This document shows positions 62,176-64,000 of a stretch of 64,000 bases of DNA, piece by piece. Position 1 is the stretch's first letter. Each line of letters starts with the position of its first letter. This DNA is from Lysinibacillus_B sp042920265 (GTDB lineage: Bacteria; Bacillota; Bacilli; Bacillales_A; Planococcaceae): positions 62,001-126,000 of the forward strand of contig NZ_JBDQZI010000004.1 of the NCBI RefSeq assembly GCF_042920265.1, read 5' to 3'. The notes below the pieces were generated by a model, which was given only the letters and a program-made list of their open reading frames with translations, had not been told where the DNA came from and did not search any database. The position numbers and the translations under genes are program-made.

Positions 62176-62476
62176 TTGGCTTATATTCACGATTTTGGAA
62201 TAATTGAATGTATTGAAAAAGATAAAGATTATATTGGTTATGAACCTGAAAAATATAATTGCATAGGTGTAGATGGTGATTGAGAAAAAGTATTGTAAAG
62301 AGATGTGGAACTTGTACATTGCCCTAGAAAATGATGAAATTCATGAAGATGAATTTTATAATGTTATTAAAAAAGCAACCGATGAGTATTACAAGCTTAA
62401 TGATGAGTTGAGAGAGTTATTAGAAACATATTTTGTTACTATCTATACTGATTTGATTGAAGTAGTTGAAGATTAA
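62176..62476 (+). pseudogene. Small acidic orphan gene, apparently frameshifted
   Basis: From a TTG at 62176 after AGGAG the frame reads 35 codons (AYIHDFGIIECIEKDKDYIG, YEPEKYNCIGVDGD) and stops at 62281-62283. An overlapping frame from 62273 continues for 67 residues (KKYCKEMWNLYIALENDEIH...EVVED). Together they look like one acidic protein of about 100 residues, of the size and style of immunity proteins. Two separate genes cannot be excluded. Confidence 0.5.
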
Positions 62477-62495
62477 TCATTCTTATTCAACTATC

Positions 62496-62563
62496 GAAAG
62501 CTTTAGTGAAACAAGGATTTATATCGTATACATAAATAAACCTAATAACGTTCCCAAATGAAA
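62496..62563 (+). repeat. 68-bp direct repeat, copy 1
   Basis: About 70% identical without gaps to 62872-62939. Both contain GCTTTAGT, ACAA, GATTTATA, TATACA and end with TAACGTTCCCAAATGAAA. Confidence 0.7.
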
Positions 62564-62583
62564 CCGCTTTGGGTGCTTTTTTT
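62553..62583 (+). terminator. CCCAAA/TTTGGG terminator, second copy
   Basis: CCCAAA (62553-62558) and TTTGGG (62568-62573) followed by TGC and seven T, then ACTAACG as in the first copy. Confidence 0.75.
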
Positions 62584-62666
62584 ACTAACGAAGCAGTAAA
62601 GTTAAAAATTGGACTTTTCTTGTAGAAATATAGAACTGGATAAAAATACAGAGGGGAGAGAATTAA

Positions 62667-62858
62667 ATGGAGTTATACATTGAACATTATGTTACAATCC
62701 TACTCTTAATTTCATTTGTTTTTTTTTATGCTATTACATCGTGGTTTGCTGGAACAATTGAACCTTATAGAGATTTACTAATAACTATTGCAGTCGTTCA
62801 CTTTGTTATGTCAAAACTGATAACTATAAAAAAGAATGAAGAGAAACAAGGGGAATAG
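62667..62858 (+). CDS. Small two-helix membrane protein
   Basis: A 63-residue protein, MELYIEHYVTILLLISFVFF then helix 2 around DLLITIAVVHFVMSKLI, and a charged end (KKNEEKQGE). GAGGGGAG precedes the ATG. It lies between two copies of the 68-bp repeat. Function is unknown. Confidence 0.6.
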   Translation: MELYIEHYVTILLLISFVFFYAITSWFAGTIEPYRDLLITIAVVHFVMSKLITIKKNEEKQGE

Positions 62859-62871
62859 TTATTGAACTAAC

Positions 62872-62939
62872 GGAGGCTTTAGTACAACAAAGATTTATAA
62901 AATATACACGCAAATCAGAAGTAACGTTCCCAAATGAAA
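62872..62939 (+). repeat. 68-bp direct repeat, copy 2
   Basis: See copy 1 (62496-62563). This copy ends before the TTTGGG half of the terminator, so it is a truncated unit. Confidence 0.7.
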
Positions 62940-62956
62940 GCTAGGAAGTACAAAAA

Positions 62957-62996
62957 GAGCCGTGAAACACTATTAATTCAACGTTTCATGGCTCTT
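62957..62996. terminator. Terminator-like hairpin
   Basis: GAGCCGTGAAAC pairs with GTTTCATGGCTC (one G-T wobble). Flanked by A-run and TT. The remaining gap to 63214 shows nothing further. Confidence 0.7.
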
Positions 62997-63214
62997 CCTA
63001 TGAACATCATTTATACCACTTTTTATGCAAAATCGACAAAAATCAATCATGGCAACGGTTGATAACCATTTTGAGCGATGTTACATAAGCTTATTTAATG
63101 AATAACTTTATGGTCATATATTGAACATAATGCCCTCTTATTAGTTTAGTCTATCTAACTAAAGGAATGAGCTTTCTCATTCGGAAATCTGTAAAAGCAC
63201 CTAACACTCTACAA

Positions 63215-64000
63215 TTATCGCAATGTCATTCCCATAAAGTCACGCATCTCTACGCTTAATTCATTTAATTGCTCAATAATCGTGCTGAAATCTTGTACAA
63301 GTGTGGCTTGTTCAGATGTCGCTTGATTAATTTGGGATAAATTCTCACGTAATGTATGTAAGTTCGAATTAATATTTTTCAGTGCATCTTCAATATTTTG
63401 AGTCGCTGATGACGTTTGAGAAGACAGCTTCCGCACCTCTTGCGCCACAATATTAAACCCTGCACCGTGTACCCCTGCACGGGCTGCTTCAATAGATGCA
63501 TTTAGTCCAAGTAAATTCGTTTGATTGGAAATATTTTTAATTAAATCTGTAATACCGTTAGAGCGTTCTGCATCTTCTCGTACTTGCTCAGCCTGAATAT
63601 TGATTTCATGTGTTGTGGCAGCTAACTGCTGAGAATGCGATGCAATCGTATGCACTTTGTCGTGTAAATTATTAATAATCCCGTTCATGGATTGCATATA
63701 GCCTTCAAGCTTTAGCTTATTTTCAATCGGTACACCAAAGCCAACTGCCCCTATAACTTTTGTGCCTTCTTTAATCGGAAACGCATAGGCATTAAACTCT
63801 ACGCCGTATACTTCTTTACCAACGATTACATCTGGCTTTTGACCACGCAGTGCTAACACTAAATTTTGATCATCCGCGTTCATTTTTTGCCCTGCTTGAT
63901 AACCTACATTGATTTTCCCACTCGGTAAATATGCTTGCACAATTTCATCTCGATCTACGACAACCATTGTCGCCTCACCCTTCATTGCTTCATGTAAATA
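63215..64000 (-). CDS. Soluble-type methyl-accepting chemotaxis protein (5' end outside window)
   Basis: The frame is open to the window edge (YLHEAMKGEATMVVVDRDEI), so the ATG at 63985 is internal. The N-terminal part resembles a single PAS/Cache-like sensor (IVQAYLPSGKINVGY, FNAYAFPIKEGTKVIGAVGF); the rest is a shortened signalling domain with the tip LIKNISNQTNLLGLNASIEA and RAGVHGAGFNIVAQEVRKLS. No membrane helices are seen. It probably signals from the cytoplasm. Confidence 0.87.
   Translation of the reverse strand, partial: YLHEAMKGEATMVVVDRDEIVQAYLPSGKINVGYQAGQKMNADDQNLVLALRGQKPDVIVGKEVYGVEFNAYAFPIKEGTKVIGAVGFGVPIENKLKLEGYMQSMNGIINNLHDKVHTIASHSQQLAATTHEINIQAEQVREDAERSNGITDLIKNISNQTNLLGLNASIEAARAGVHGAGFNIVAQEVRKLSSQTSSATQNIEDALKNINSNLHTLRENLSQINQATSEQATLVQDFSTIIEQLNELSVEMRDFMGMTLR

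Noticed and set aside
62035..62319. A 94-codon minus-strand frame
   Set aside because: It is antisense to the small acidic gene, AT-rich, and has no ribosome site.
1..64000. CRISPR arrays, rRNA, tRNA and replication origin
   Set aside because: I looked for regular short repeats, cloverleaf patterns and DnaA-box clusters and saw none; a dedicated search could still find a weak one.

Overview
The window looks like chromosome from a low-GC, endospore-forming Bacillota of the Bacillaceae/Planococcaceae type. A Lysinibacillus/Solibacillus-like organism is my best guess. The reasons are a tlp spore-protein gene, the ccdA-yneI-yneJ-yneK block, metI-metC, Bacillus-type ABC pairs (YheI/YheH, YhaQ/YhaP), strong GGAGG ribosome sites, and frequent intrinsic terminators. 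I see no rRNA, tRNA or CRISPR array.

Layout: 1-8.0 kb is housekeeping: a partial lytic transglycosylase, mscL, metI-metC, a Sco copper chaperone, the small DUF1659/DUF2922/YvrJ genes, and the ccdA block. 8.4-13.5 kb holds a GIY-YIG-like protein, a non-coding mobile element (copy A), rarD, an MBL hydrolase and an amidohydrolase. 13.6-27.5 kb is the most distinctive part. Fourteen closely spaced minus-strand genes form one acyl-CoA catabolic operon, with an IclR regulator at its 3' end and a divergent TetR regulator at its 5' end. 27.7-36.6 kb carries an MFS pump, two ABC systems, a dead IS1182-type transposase and a cell-wall amidase. 36.7-39.3 kb has element copy B inserted at the very end of a GGDEF/EAL gene. 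39.5-58 kb contains drug/metabolite transporters, an esterase, an ECF sigma/anti-sigma pair, TelA, a chemoreceptor, two PNPOx-like proteins, tlp, YbaK, an orphan response regulator, signal peptidase I, an Ecs-type ABC pair and a LysE/MocR pair. 58-64 kb is an accessory region: a NUDIX pseudogene, a second ECF sigma system, zinc-ribbon orphans, small genes with repeated terminator units, and a partial chemoreceptor.

The operon (26790 to 14367) encodes an acyl-CoA ligase, two acyl-CoA dehydrogenases, two MaoC-type hydratase subunits, a thiolase-fold protein lacking the usual nucleophilic cysteine, a DUF35 Zn-ribbon/OB partner, three CaiB-type CoA transferases, two crotonases and two tiny zinc-ribbon proteins. 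This gene set resembles the actinobacterial steroid side-chain machinery (ChsE1/E2, ChsH1/H2, Ltp2). I infer activation, dehydrogenation, hydration and retro-aldol cleavage of a branched acyl-CoA of unknown identity.

The second notable system is a pair of non-coding elements of about 500-700 bp. Each has imperfect terminal inverted repeats, is flanked by an 8-bp direct repeat, and has an elaborate fold that includes a compensatory base change. Both copies sit between the stop codon of a minus-strand gene and that gene's terminator, in the same orientation.
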